From Bin55 sp965205965 (lineage in GTDB: Bacteria > Pseudomonadota > Gammaproteobacteria > Pseudomonadales > Azotimanducaceae): a stretch of DNA of 64,000 nucleotides. The DNA is taken from assembly GCA_965205965.1 (NCBI GenBank), contig CBDBHT010000007.1, forward strand, positions 620,001 through 684,000, given 5' to 3'. The notes beneath the pieces were generated by a model. The model ran no database searches, had not been told where the DNA came from, and saw nothing but the letters and a program-made list of their open reading frames with translations. Each line of letters starts with the position of its first letter. Position 1 is the stretch's first letter. The position numbers and the translations under genes were made by a program. This document shows positions 27,638 through 38,120 of this stretch, one piece after another.

Positions 27638-28976
27638 ATGCACAAAGATCATCTCTCTGAACGTGATATCTGTACCAAGTTCATCACGCCGGCATTGCGT
27701 CAGGCTGGATGGGATGAAATGCGGCAGATTCGCGAGGAAGTCAGCTTTACCAAGGGGCCGATCATAGTTCGGGGCAATGAGTGCGGCCGCGGACAGGGCA
27801 AGCGGACTGACTACATCCTTTCCTACAAGGAGCATGTTCCGATTGCGGTGATTGAGGCGAAAGATCATCCCCACCATAGCGTCGGCGACGGTATGCAACA
27901 AGCACTCGACTACGCCGAGACGCTGGATATACCCTTCGCGTTTTCCTCCAACGGCGACGGATTTGCCTTCCATGATCGCACCGGCACTGGTACCCAGCGG
28001 GAATCGAATCTCGGGCTGGATGAATTTCCTAGCCCCGACGAGCTATAGACTTGCTATCGTATATGGAGAAGCTTATACACCGACAACCGAAGAGTTAGTT
28101 TTGCAAGACTACTATCACGGTAGTGGTGGCAAGTCCCCACACTATTACCAAGTCAATACCATTAACACTAAGGCAGAAGCTATCGTCAGGGGGCAGGATT
28201 CGCATCCTACTCGTCATGGCGACGGACACTGGCAAAACCTACACTGCCTTTCAGATCATTTGGCGACTATGGAAGGCCGGGCACAAAAAGCGCATCCTGT
28301 TTCTTGCCGACCGGAATGTTTTGGTCGACCAGACACGAGTAAACGATTTCCGCCCTTTCGGGGGAGCGATGACCAAGCTGTCGGCACACGATGGGACGAT
28401 CCGACGCAATAAGAACGGCGTTCACCAAATTGATACGGCGTATGGCGTATGAGGTCTATCTTGGGCTGTATCGGGCGATTACCGGGCCGGAGGAACATCA
28501 GAAAATTTTCCGTGAGTTTTCTTCCGGATTTTTTTGACCTGATTGTGATCGACGAATATCATCGCGGAAGTGTAGCCGAGGATTCAGCTTGGCACGAGAT
28601 ACTTGAATACTTCTCTTCCGCGACCCAGATCGGGCTCACGGCAACACCGAAAGAGACAACATACGCAAACAACATTGCCTATTTCGAAGAACCAGTATTC
28701 ACCTATTCGTTGAAGCAAGGGATCCGTGATGGCGAGGTGGTTGAAGATCGCCTTTACAACATCAGGGACTTTGACCGCATGCTGGTTATCGACGATCGCA
28801 CGAAGCTAGTAGCGAAGAAGATCACGGCATTCCTGAAGGAGAGCAGCGATCGTTTTCAAAAGACGATCGTCTTTTGTGTCGATCGAGAACATGCGGTGCG
28901 GATGCGTCAGGCACTGATCAACGAAAACACTGATCTTGTGGACGTCCTCACTGGAGCACTTCGTGGCGATGTGTGA
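27638..28976 (+). pseudogene. hsdR: Type I restriction enzyme HsdR (R subunit), broken
   Basis: The start encodes the HsdR N-terminal nuclease domain with RTDYILSYKEH and IAVIEAKDHPHHS, an apparent PD-(D/E)xK core, and runs to SPDEL. It then breaks around 28048-28070. The helicase part is scattered over frames: MATDTGKTYTAFQII (Walker A, usually MATGTGKT), RILFLADRNVLVDQT, LIVIDEYHRGS (usually DECH) and QIGLTATPKET. The sequence stops at 28976, about 200-250 residues short of a normal subunit. At least two frameshifts, two altered motif residues and C-terminal loss mean no functional enzyme. No hsdS or hsdM lies next to it. Confidence 0.85.
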
Positions 28977-29158
28977 AGAGGCAATCTGAGTTATGGCCCT
29001 CGCCCTAAATTCAACGGCATACTTTGGGTGAATAGGTTGCCATACCAAGTTATGCTCGCTTTACGGGAAGCGCAATAGTCCAAGATTTGATGAGCGCGGT
29101 AGTGTGCGATGCCTCGGCGTTTTAGCAAGCAACCTGATGCTTAGGCAGAACCGCCTCA

Positions 29159-32100
29159 TCATAGCTGCACTTCTACATCAGGATCGTCGTCGGTGAGCGC
29201 ATTCATATAAGCAAGGCAGAGGTCTCGGGAGCGGTATTGCCCATACATAGCCTTCTCCTGGTGCTCGACAATAGGAAAGGTCGAGTAGATGTAGCGCACA
29301 TCGTCGCGGTCGACGACGCCGTAGAGATGAAAAAATACTGCGTCGAGCTTAGCGCGCAGGTGCAGGCGGCGGTCCTCGTCTCAGTGGAAAGGTGGTTTGA
29401 CTGCTCCGGTATTGTCCACATGGCCAAGGCCGCTGGCAAACGGGGCCATATCGTGGGCGGTGTAGGTGAGATCCAGTACCGTTTGGCACACGACCTCACT
29501 GGCCGTCTTGGTGCCGAAGCAGGTGGTCTCGTAACGATCAGGCGGCACGATGGGAAGTTGCTCAATAATGAACCAATTGAGGTTTTGTCCTTGAACTTTC
29601 TGGCGCACGACATAATCAAGTGGTATGGAATTGAGATTGGCGGCCAACGCCGCAACAGCTCTAGCCGTAAGTGTGTTCGATTGCAGTAATAGTGGCAGAG
29701 AGTTTCCAGCCCAGACTCCGGGAATCAGTGCGGCAATCATTGAGCGGATATTAGTTGGCGCGGTCACATTTTTAAAGCCAAGGGTGAACGGTGGTCCGGA
29801 ATAACTTGTATCACTTTTCAGCACCCAGAACTGCGGATCGGGAAGCCAGTTCGGGTTTTGGTGCTGCTCTAGGGTAGCGGTCACGGGCTGTGCGGGACGG
29901 TGCTGGTTCTCCGGGTTAATGACGATGCTAGAGCGGCGCGGTGGTCGAATGCCTGCACCATCTTGCCTTCGTAGAGCGGCACCCAATTACCTGCTGGACT
30001 GGCGAAGCGGTTTCCGCTGATGGGATACGCTCCTTCCTTCTCCTCAAGTTCCTCTCGCGTGCGGAAGAGGCCGGAGTCGTTGGTCATGTGGTACGTGGTT
30101 GAGTATCTCACCGGCCACGCCTTCACCTCCTCGCCTGACGAACGATCGACCAGAACTGGCAGGCGGTCGTAGATTGCCGTCGTCAATTCGGCGTCGCGAC
30201 GGGTCCGGAAGATTGGTGCTGTGCCGGTGTTGGGGTTGACCCGGGCAAAGTCCTCGGCCGTCAGCGAAAAGCAACGATCAGGGTTGTCGAGTTCGGCAAC
30301 ATCGTGAAGGTAGAAAGCACAGTTGGCCGGCTCGTCGATTTGCGATGGACTGGCGATGAATACGCAGAACTTGAACCCGCTGTCCACGTCCGGAAAGAAA
30401 ACTTTCTTGTTCTCAAAATCGTAGAGTGCCTTGAGCTTTCCCTGCGTCGCCACACCCTTGAAGAACCGCGCCGCCGTCTTGTCGGAGGCGATGCCAGACG
30501 GCGTGAGCAGCCCGACCATGCCTTTGGGCTTCACGATGCTCATGGAGCGTTCGACAAATAGGGAATAAAGGTTTACGTCGCCACTGGATAGCTGGGGATA
30601 GTCACCGTCTCTGCGCGCCATGTGGGCCGCGGCCATAGCGCGTTCACAGGCTTTAGCAAAGTCGCGGGCGAGCGAATCTCCGGCTTCCTCCAGATTAGCG
30701 ATCATGCGTTTGCGGTCAACTGCGCGCCGAGCCATGGCGATATCGCGGTGCCGCGCCGCGAACCACTCGACCTGTTGTAGCTTCATTCGGTCCCATGGTG
30801 GATTGCCGATCACTGCGTCGAAACCGCCGTGCAGTTCGGTGCTTTCCCACTCCGACCACACGCCTGGAAATGCCACTTGCCAATTGAAAAAACATTCCTC
30901 GGCGATGAGCCTCCGTGCTTTATTCAATAGTCCTGCGAACCGCTCGGCGTTCCGTATTTCCGTTAGAACCTCAACCTTGCCCAAGGCAATATCGACGGGA
31001 TCGCCAAAGATGCCGTCGACATAGGCGTAAAGAGCAGCCTTGTCATCGCGATCACGGATGTTCAGCCAGTTGAAAGCATAAATTAGCGAGAGGAAGGCAT
31101 CCAATGGTGCCGTCATCTCTTCGATCTCGGCGAACACTTCCGCAGAACGATGGGCTTCGGTAATTTCGGCATCGGTTAGCCCTTCGATAACCTGCATAGG
31201 AGCCGCGGCCCGCATGGCCCGTTTTATCGGACCTTTTACAAAGAGCGGCTCGCTTTGCCCCACCGTTTTGGTTTTGTCGATGCCGGTATGTACCCATGAA
31301 CCGAACAAGCTATCTCCACAGCGGAGGTGGTGATCCAGAAAACTCAACGGCGCACCCACCGTGAAGGTGTGCAGCCAAAGTGCGACTTTGGCCAGTTCCA
31401 CTACCATCGGATTCTTGTCTACACCATAGACGCAGCGTTTGAGCACCATGCGCCGGACAATATGGCGGTCGTCGAGTTGTGCTGGATTGACGGTCCAGCC
31501 ACGATCCTCAGCATTGGCCATGATTGTATTGCGGATGACATCGATCCGTTCCGTCAAGGGCGATATGTAGCCGTCCACCGCGGCTTCTGCCTCCGCCATA
31601 GCTACAATTACCCGGTCAGCGAGAAAATCGACTAGGTTGACTAAAAAGTGTCCTGAACCCATAGCCGGGTCGCAGATTTTGAGTTCGAGCAGCTTTGAAG
31701 CCGGATCGATCTGTTTTAACCGGCCTATCCGGCGATCCGGTGGCAGTAGGCTTGAAGCGAGTTCTGATGTTCTGGCCATGAAGGCGTCCATACGCTCACG
31801 GACCAGGGGTTCGATTACTTCCTCAATGATCAGTCCCACCAGATCGTCGGGCGTGTAGTAGCTGCCCGAGTTCTTCCGCGCGAAAACATTGGGCCGGACA
31901 ACAATTTCGCCGCCATTACGAACAATATCATGCTCAAGCAAACGCTCGTAGATCGAGCCAAGCTGTTGAACACCGAGGTCGCGGTAGTTGATGTAGTGCC
32001 GACCTTCCGGCGTGAGCTCAAATGAAAGCGCATCAATGACTTCGGCCATGACCTCATCGCCAAGTCGAATGTCAGCGAGTAGCGGCGCACGTTGCTGATC

Positions 32101-33258
32101 GAATAGCCCGCCATTATAGGGTGGCAGTCCAATCGAGATGTCGCCCTGATCGATGGCACGGCAAAGATCGTCGATGGATGAATAGTATCGGGCTGCCGTG
32201 GCCGAGAAGGTATCGCCCATGTCCTTGCGGTGCCCGATATCGCCGCGCACCTTCTCGCGGAGCCCGTAATCGTCGTAACGCGCCTCGCGAACCGGCAGTA
32301 GTTCACGGTCTTCGGCATAAAGGATAAACAGAAGACGATAGAGCAGGATCAAGGTAGCCTCTCGCGCATCTTCCAACGGTGCTTGGGGTGCGGCGGTGGC
32401 TATAGCGTGGGCAAGCTTCGGAAAAATCTGACGAAAAACCATATCGGAAAGATTGACGGCGACGCGTTCTTGGTAGAACCGGCCTTCCTCAATTGCGCGC
32501 TGGTGAAACGTCCGTATGTCAGCCGCTTCAGGAAGAAAGGACGTACGCTGGAAAACAAGTACAAACACCTTCAGCCAATGGTTGCGTTCGGATTCGGTGA
32601 GAGCGAACTGGCTATCGTCATGGTTGAGGATGTCGAAAAGCAACCCCAAATTGATCTCAAAGAATTGCTCCGAGACGGAGTGGGCACTTTGATAATAGAG
32701 CCGCCATATCGCTCCATTGGTGAGAATGCCCCAGCGGAGACTGCCCGTCGTCAAATCGTCCACGCGCCGGAGATAGCGGAGCATCTGGGTTGAAGGTGCC
32801 GTCTCCTCGCCCAAGTGCCCCGACCGGCGATCAAGCGGGCGAAGCCAGCGCTTGGACTCTACAATAGCGAGAGCAAACCTGTAGCGCTTCCATTCCTCAC
32901 TGAAGTCGTTGGCTTGGTCTTTCGTCGCTTCGTCCGCGAACAGCAAACCGTCGGGCACATTCTTCCGGCCATGGGCACTGAGGTTCTGCTGTCGCAAGCT
33001 CGCCGTCCAGCCGAGTTGCACCAAAACCGGCCAGATCAGGTCGCTTTCGGTCTGGCTCTCGTTGGGCGTTTGCGTGGTTGGGAAATGGTCGAAAACACTC
33101 CGGATGACGGCTTCAAAGGTATTGAGCACAGTATCGTCAAGTGCCTGCCAATCAGGTGATGCTATGATCGACTCGCAAAGGAAATCGTTAGCGAACAAAC
33201 TTCCCTGAAAGACATTCTTGATACTCACTTGCCGGTCGTTTCCAAGTTTAGACTTCAC
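29159..33258 (-). pseudogene. Eco57I-type fused restriction-methylation protein (type IIG), broken near 3' end
   Basis: A protein of about 1366 aa, of which 1125 are in one open frame. The N-terminal region has PDGLLFADEA and FALAIVESKRWL, a candidate PD-(D/E)xK nuclease. SYYTPDDLVGLIIEEVIEPL introduces the methyltransferase domain, followed by motif I CDPAMGSGHFLVNLV and motif IV AVIGNPPWDRMK of an N6-adenine enzyme. Target-recognition sequence follows. A frameshift near 29950 moves the frame to 29381-29986 (LKSDTSYSGPPFTLGFKNVT). A TGA at 29381-29383, where the sense is probably Trp (PPFH-W-DEDRR), interrupts the last 73 codons. The true stop is at 29159. The gene was recently complete and is probably now inactive. 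Confidence 0.88.
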
Positions 33259-33549
33259 CTTGTCACATCACGCCAGCTGCAAGAGCTACCCAGTCCCGGT
33301 TCGATTCGTTATCCTCCTCACCGAAGGGGTCCGACACCAACTCGCATCAATCGCATACATAGCTTTCGAGCACCCGGTTGATCCACGATAGCCCTTTCCG
33401 GGCACTTTGAAATAAACCAGCATCGAACGTTTAACGCACATGGTGATCTGCTTCGTGAAATTAGGTTCAATGAGGTCCACCTGCCGCCAGAATCTCTCAA
33501 CCAGTTCGGGAATATTACTGAAACATGTCTATGCATTTATCACGGTCCC

Positions 33550-33962
33550 TTACATTTGGTAGATGAATTTTATCAGTGCCAGAACATGCTCCGAACAGAT
33601 TTTAAGCAGTCGATACAGTAGTTGTAGCCCCCAAAGTCGACGGTTGTAGCGATACGTGAACTCGTCCAGGTATTGTTGCAGGTTTTCCGAAGTGACGCCA
33701 TGCAAGGTTCCGAGCAGGAACCGCTTCAGGTTGGATATGACTTGATGAACCTTGGGAAGCCAATCGTTAACCGCCTCCGGAGGGGTCACTTGGGAGCTCA
33801 ACTCATACTCGTCGTTCCGGTTGCCGAAGGCACGCCAGCCATCGGCTCGAAGCACCGTGCCAAGTCCTTTATGCCTAGCTGCCACAATACTTCTCTTCGA
33901 TTTATTCAATAATTTTAGCCAACACATCGAAGATGTCAAGAACTTTTGGCTAAAATTCGATG
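33550..33962 (-). mobile_element. IS1595-family internally deleted derivative
   Basis: On the minus strand, an end repeat (TTCTTGACATCTTCG) is followed by the first codons of an IS1595 transposase (VAARHKGLG against VTAKRKGPG). These are fused directly to its C-terminal region: LRADGWRAFG, then VHQVISNLKRFLLGTLHGV and LQQYLDEFTYRYNRR. The catalytic middle is gone, giving a 129-codon open fusion. The relative differs somewhat from the 26240 transposase in its C-terminal part, so it derives from another subgroup. Confidence 0.72.
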
Positions 33963-34147
33963 TAATTCCCTTTCATTTTGAGCTTGACGTAGTTCTTTCC
34001 GTGTTACGGTACGGGAGACTGGCATTTTCAGGCGGTTCGCACGACGTGTCGTCGTGCGTTGAGACGGGGTCCGGGCACCGATAAGCGGGTCCCTCTTGAC
34101 AGTCAGGGCGGGCATGGGGTCTCGGGGCGTGCGGATGTTGATCCAGC

Positions 34148-35383
34148 TAGTAGGCTACCAGTTCTAATAATACGTGTTTATAATAGTGGATTGGAAGGGG
34201 TTCTGGGATCAGGAGGGTTCGATGCCGAAGCAATACATGGTGGAGTTAGCTCAGGATGAGCGGGATGAGTTGGAAGCGGTGCTGAAGTCGAGCACGCGTC
34301 GTGCGGTGTCGGCGACGAAGCTGCAGCGTGCACGGATTCTGCTGGCCGTGGATCAGGGGGGCACTGGCCCGGCACTGACGGACATGCAGGTGGTGGATGC
34401 GCTGGGGGTGACGGAGCGGACCTGCCAGCACGTGCGTCGGCGGGCAGTGGAGCAGGGTCCGATGAAGGCTCTGGAGCGCAGGCCTCGGCCGTTGCCTCCG
34501 GTGCCGAAGAAGTTGGACGGGGAGAAGGAAGCGCGTCTGGTTCAGGTGGCCTGTTCGGTTCCACCGGAAGGCCGCGTTCGGTGGACCGTGAAGCTGCTGG
34601 CGGAAGAGCTGGTGCGACTTGAAGTGGTCGAATCGATTTGCGGGGAGACCGTGCGGCAGGCGTTAAAAAAAACGAATTGAAACCATGGCGGCGGGACATG
34701 TGGTGCCTTCCGAAGAAGCAAAGCCATCCTTTCGTGGCCGGCATGGAGCGGGTGCTTAAGGTATACCGGCGGCCGTACGACCCGCGGCATCCGGTGGTGT
34801 GCATGGACGAGATGAGCAAGCAGCTAGTGTCGGAAGTCCGCGAGAAGTTGCCGGTACGCCCCGGGTCGCCGGAGAAGTACGACGCCCACTACCTCCGCCG
34901 GGGAGAATGCACGGTGTGGATGTTCGGCGAGCCGCTTATCCGGCTGGCGGACGGTGGCCGTCACCAAACGGCGCACGACGTTGGATTGGGCGAAGCAAGT
35001 GCGCGCGCTGGCGAATCTGCCGCGTTCCCGGGATGCGGAAAGCATCACGCTGGTGTGCGACAACTTGAACACCCACAGCGGTGACTCGTTCTACGCCGCG
35101 TTCCCGGCGGCCGAAGCCAGTCGGCTGAACGACCGCATCCACCTGGTGCACACGCCGAAACACGGGAGCTGGCTGAACGTTGCGGAACTGGAGTTCAGTG
35201 CGTTGCACCGCCAGTGCCTGGATCGCCGGATCGAGAGCAGGGCTTTGGTCACGTCGGAAACGGCGGCCTGGGCCAAGGAGCGCAATCGCGAACAGACCGG
35301 GGTCGACTGGCAGCTCAGCGTCGACGACGCGCGCACCAAACTGAAGCATCTATACCCGAAAATTAAAACCAGTTAAACTACTA
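34148..35383 (+). mobile_element. IS630-family element with both ends
   Basis: The left end GTAGGCTACCAGTTCTAA and the right end (read inward GTAGTTTAACTGGTTTTAA) form imperfect terminal repeats. TA flanks both sides, the target duplication typical of IS630. The transposase gene between them is frameshifted. The element lies inside an IS4-family remnant. Truncated relatives are at 706-1040 and 1041-1590. Confidence 0.85.
34222..35376 (+). pseudogene. IS630-family transposase with one probable programmed and one mutational frameshift
   Basis: The first part (34222-34680) encodes the N-terminal helix-turn-helix region (MPKQYMVELAQDERDELEAV onward) and ends ALKKTN. The second part begins in the other frame at the same run of eight A (LKKNELKPWRRDMWC) and contains the first catalytic Asp in VVCMDEMSKQ. 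Slippage on A runs is normal in IS630. A second shift near 34935 is caused by one extra T in GCCGCTTATCC compared with 1146-1155 and is a lesion. The last part carries VCDNLNTH and HGSWLNVAELEFS. Confidence 0.85.
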
Positions 35384-35803
35384 GGCGTGCGGACGGCGCA
35401 GGGTCGTGTCACAGGAAACCTGATCCAGACCACCGTACAGACGACGCAGATTCATTTCCACCACCGAATGCCTGTGTATCGTAGATCAAACGGCAACAGC
35501 GAGGCGTGCTGCTCCAGAAACACCACTAGCCCCGACATCAGACAGTCGCCGGTGGAAAACTTCCGCCCGCAAACCTCTTCAACAACCGCATCAAAAACTT
35601 CACGAACCACCCGGAGCAGACCGGGTTTGCTCACGTCCTTGCGCAACTCCAATGCATCCATCCTTGGATACTCCGCCTGTCATGTAAACCCTATACGAAC
35701 CTATCATCGGTCTCAGACGATAGACCCACGCTCTTATGATCGCGAAAGCCAATTCGCAAAGTCCATACGAATAGCGAAGTTTGGGCTATACGGGGAATGG
35801 CTG

Positions 35804-36108
35804 GTATAGGCCAAGGCTGACAGCAACTGCCAGAACGGGTTGGACCAGAAGTGGTGACAGGGATGCCCGATATCGGTAAAGCGATCCAGCTACTGGCCCT
35901 TGAGAACGGTTCTCCATGCCTCCGCGTGCGCAGTACACCCGGTCGTAGAGATAGTGGTCGGTCTGCGTCAGGTGGGTCACCACGAAGCGCGGGTGGGATT
36001 CGGGTAACATTTCGTCACAGCAAGGTCTCCTTCGATAGGTAACTTAACTACCTGAATGATATTGAATGATAAGGGCCTTGCTGTCTTATTTGTGCATTAT
36101 CCGGGCTA
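35804..36108 (-). mobile_element. IS1380-family internally deleted derivative
   Basis: In inverse orientation this starts with the same left end as 18490 (TAGCCCGGATAATGCAC), AAGGAG and GTGACGAAATGTTACC. After five codons it jumps to the C-terminal third of an IS1380 transposase: HPRFVVTHL and LYDRVYCARGGMENRSQ, where the acidic residue aligned with the terminal Glu motif is shifted. Its other side is cut by the left end of the IS4 remnant. The left end abuts the ttcA remnant. Confidence 0.72.
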
Positions 36109-36120
36109 GAATTCCCAATA

Positions 36121-36519
36121 TGGACGGTCAATTAATTGCGAGCACATCTGAAGTTGCCAAACTTTCCCCACGAGGTATGCGATGTCTGACGGGGAAAAAT
36201 CCAGCAAAAATTGCGACGTTTGACAGGAAAGGCCATTGTACTATGTCCGCGAGCGTGACATCGCGAAATATTCCGAGATTGAAAAGCATCCGGTCATTCC
36301 TTGCGAGCTTTGCGGTTCGCAAGAAAATCTTCAAAGACAAGTGATGCAAGCGGATGTTGTCGGAATGGGATCGTATTCAGCCAGGGCGCATAGAGAATAT
36401 TGCACGAGGCAGGCGGAATGTCGTACCTTCTCACCTCGGAGACCGTTACTTGTTCGACTTTGAGTACTTTAAAGATGGAGTGAATTTAATACCAACACTA
36501 GGAATTCAACGTGCCCGTT
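36121..36519 (+). pseudogene. ttcA: ttcA (tRNA 2-thiocytidine synthetase) 3' remnant
   Basis: TtcA thiolates C32 of some tRNAs and needs an N-terminal PP-loop and a [4Fe-4S] cluster. Only the C-terminal third is here. It reads AMSDGEKSSKNCDV, an in-frame TGA, then RPLYYVRERDIAKYSEIEKH, IPCELCGSQENLQRQVM, a one-base frameshift at about 36347, then LSEWDRIQPGRIENIARGRR and NVVPSHLGDRYLFDFEYF to a stop at 36517-36519. The second CxxC of the cluster survives. The 5' part is replaced by an IS1380 derivative at 36108. The organism probably lacks s2C32 unless another copy exists. Confidence 0.85.
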
Positions 36520-36753
36520 GACGATGCCTTGATTCGAATTTCCATTGATGATCTTTCATTGGCTGCACTGAATGGGATCGTGGATGAGTTCATTTCACGG
36601 GACAGCACAATCGGAGATGCTTCCTTCGCAGTGAAACGGGAGCGTGTAATAAGGGCGTTGAAAAATGGAACGGCATTCGTCGCCTACAGCTCACAAACTA
36701 AAACCACCAATATTATGACGGAAGAAGAGTTTGCTCAATGTGGACGCGGTTAA
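36511..36753 (+). CDS. yheU: YheU-family (UPF0270) protein
   Basis: An 80-aa cytosolic protein with the pattern of the UPF0270/YheU family: IRISIDDLSLAALNGIVDEF and ISRDST near the N-terminus, KRERVIRALKNGTAFVAYSS in the middle, and an acidic end. The family's REGTDYG is replaced by SRDSTIGD. The function of the family is not known. GTG 36511 overlaps the end of the ttcA remnant by nine bases; a TTG at 36526 is an alternative start. Length is close to the family norm. Confidence 0.75.
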   Translation: MPVDDALIRISIDDLSLAALNGIVDEFISRDSTIGDASFAVKRERVIRALKNGTAFVAYSSQTKTTNIMTEEEFAQCGRG

Positions 36754-36863
36754 GACGTTGCCGACTGCCACTGCAATTTTTTCAATTTGATTGCTGAGTT
36801 GGTGTCATTCCAGTAGCAAAATCGCTTCAACTCGAAAGCTCTAAGATTTGGTAGCGTTCTCAA

Positions 36864-37454
36864 TTGTCTAAGATAGTTCTTGAAGTTGCAAACCTTCGTT
36901 ATGTTATCGGAGGAACAGAACTGTTCCATGATTTGACGTTCACGCTTCAAAGCAAACAAATGATTGAGGTCCGCGGACCGAATGGATCCGGTAAAACCAC
37001 ATTACTGCGCGTCATTGCTGGAATACTGGATCCGGTATCGGGAACCGTTCGTCGAAGTGTTGATACGTTCGCTTATTTAGGTCATCGCAACGGATTTAGT
37101 GAAAGTTTAACTGTGCGCGAGAACTTACGTTGGTATAGTGGGCTAACGGACAAAAAAACAAGCGCGGGAGTAATTGAGTCCACTATCTATAGATGGGGTT
37201 TGTACGGCATCGCGGACGAATACATGCACATACTTTCCTCCGGCCAAGCCCGTCGTGCGGCTATAGCCCGACTTAGCTTATCTTCAACCAAACTTTGGAT
37301 ACTAGATGAGCCAGCCTCTTCACTTGACGATGACGGTATCGTAATTATTTCCGAGTTAATCGAAGAACACCTGGAATCTGGAGGCAGCGTAATCTGTGCA
37401 ACACACCAGCCATTACCTATAGCGCAAAAAAGTGAGTTACACCTAACAACATGA
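36864..37454 (+). CDS. ccmA: Cytochrome c maturation ATPase CcmA
   Basis: This 196-aa ABC ATPase of the haem-handling CcmABCD complex drives release of holo-CcmE at the inner membrane. Walker A is GPNGSGKTTLLRVIAG and the signature is LSSGQARRAAIARL, with the Ser-Ser-Gly-Gln form typical of CcmA. Walker B is LWILDEPASSLDD and the switch is ATHQP. The only start that includes the first beta strand (IVLEVANLRY) is TTG at 36864, a weak start that may limit expression. The stop overlaps the ccmB start. It is the first gene of a tight nine-gene operon. Confidence 0.93.
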   Translation: MSKIVLEVANLRYVIGGTELFHDLTFTLQSKQMIEVRGPNGSGKTTLLRVIAGILDPVSGTVRRSVDTFAYLGHRNGFSESLTVRENLRWYSGLTDKKTSAGVIESTIYRWGLYGIADEYMHILSSGQARRAAIARLSLSSTKLWILDEPASSLDDDGIVIISELIEEHLESGGSVICATHQPLPIAQKSELHLTT

Positions 37455-38119
37455 CTCCTTTTACTTCTGAATGGTGCAGGATGGCCTTGTTAGCGATACG
37501 AAGTAGATCTGAGGCAGTCAGCCCACTTGTTTTTTTTGTGCTGGTAACTACGATTTTTTCACTTGGTTTCGCGCACGATACCTCAGCACTCTCGCAATTT
37601 GGTGTCGTAGTCATCTGGGCTGCTGTTCTCTTCTCAATTCTACTCACCCAAGAGGGGGTTTTTAGGCGTGATCGCGACGATGGTTCCTTAGAATTGCTAG
37701 TTCTATATGCACGGCCGCTCTTTGCAGCCGTATTAGGCAAACTTATGGTGCAGTGGTGCGTATCCGGGTTACCGATCGTCGCACTTGTACCATTTGCAGC
37801 GTGGATGATGAATATTGAATGGGCAACGATACCTGTACTAATGGGTACGCTAGTAGTCGGTACGCCTGTTTTTTCACTTATAGGAGCACTAGGCGCATCG
37901 TTGATACTGAGTACAAACCGTGGAGGGATCTTACTGACGTTACTGGTAATGCCCATGTTTATACCTGTACTACTACTAGGTGTTGGAGTGTGTTATGCGC
38001 ATTCAGCGGGTGAACCTTTTATTGCGCCATTTTTCTGCTTGTTAGCGATCCTAATGGGAACGGTTACACTTGTTCCATTTGCAATTGGTTTCGCTTTAAA
38101 GGCCAGCCAAAAGTATTGA
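37451..38119 (+). CDS. ccmB: Haem exporter permease CcmB
   Basis: A 222-aa inner-membrane protein with six predicted hydrophobic segments. The CcmB marks include FRRDRDDGSLELLVLYARPL after the second segment and KLMVQWCVSGLPIV. It forms the ABC transporter with CcmA and CcmC that acts on the haem-CcmE-CcmC complex. Length matches the family (about 220). The ATG overlaps the ccmA stop as ATGA, and the next gene begins one base after its stop. Confidence 0.92.
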   Translation: MTPFTSEWCRMALLAIRSRSEAVSPLVFFVLVTTIFSLGFAHDTSALSQFGVVVIWAAVLFSILLTQEGVFRRDRDDGSLELLVLYARPLFAAVLGKLMVQWCVSGLPIVALVPFAAWMMNIEWATIPVLMGTLVVGTPVFSLIGALGASLILSTNRGGILLTLLVMPMFIPVLLLGVGVCYAHSAGEPFIAPFFCLLAILMGTVTLVPFAIGFALKASQKY

Positions 38120-38120
38120 A

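Larger units (their letters stand above)
33963..35803 (-). mobile_element. IS4-family remnant (51836-type) split by an IS630 element
   Basis: 33963-34147 is the right end of the 51836-53512 element in inverse orientation (GTCAGGGCGGGCATGGGGTC and flanking sequence). 35385-35803 is its left end and transposase start: DALELRKDVSKPGLLRVVRE, then GRKFSTGDCLMSGLVVFLEQ. The gene's middle and C-terminus are missing. An IS630 element (34148-35383) sits at the junction. The deletion either preceded or accompanied that insertion. It is not functional. Confidence 0.75.

Noticed and set aside
33286..33536. Minus-strand frames of 64-72 codons between the type IIG gene and the IS1595 derivative
   Set aside because: The text CVKRSMLVYFKVPGKGYRG looks protein-like, but I could not link it to a family and neighbouring frames are broken. 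It is probably a fragment of an older gene.
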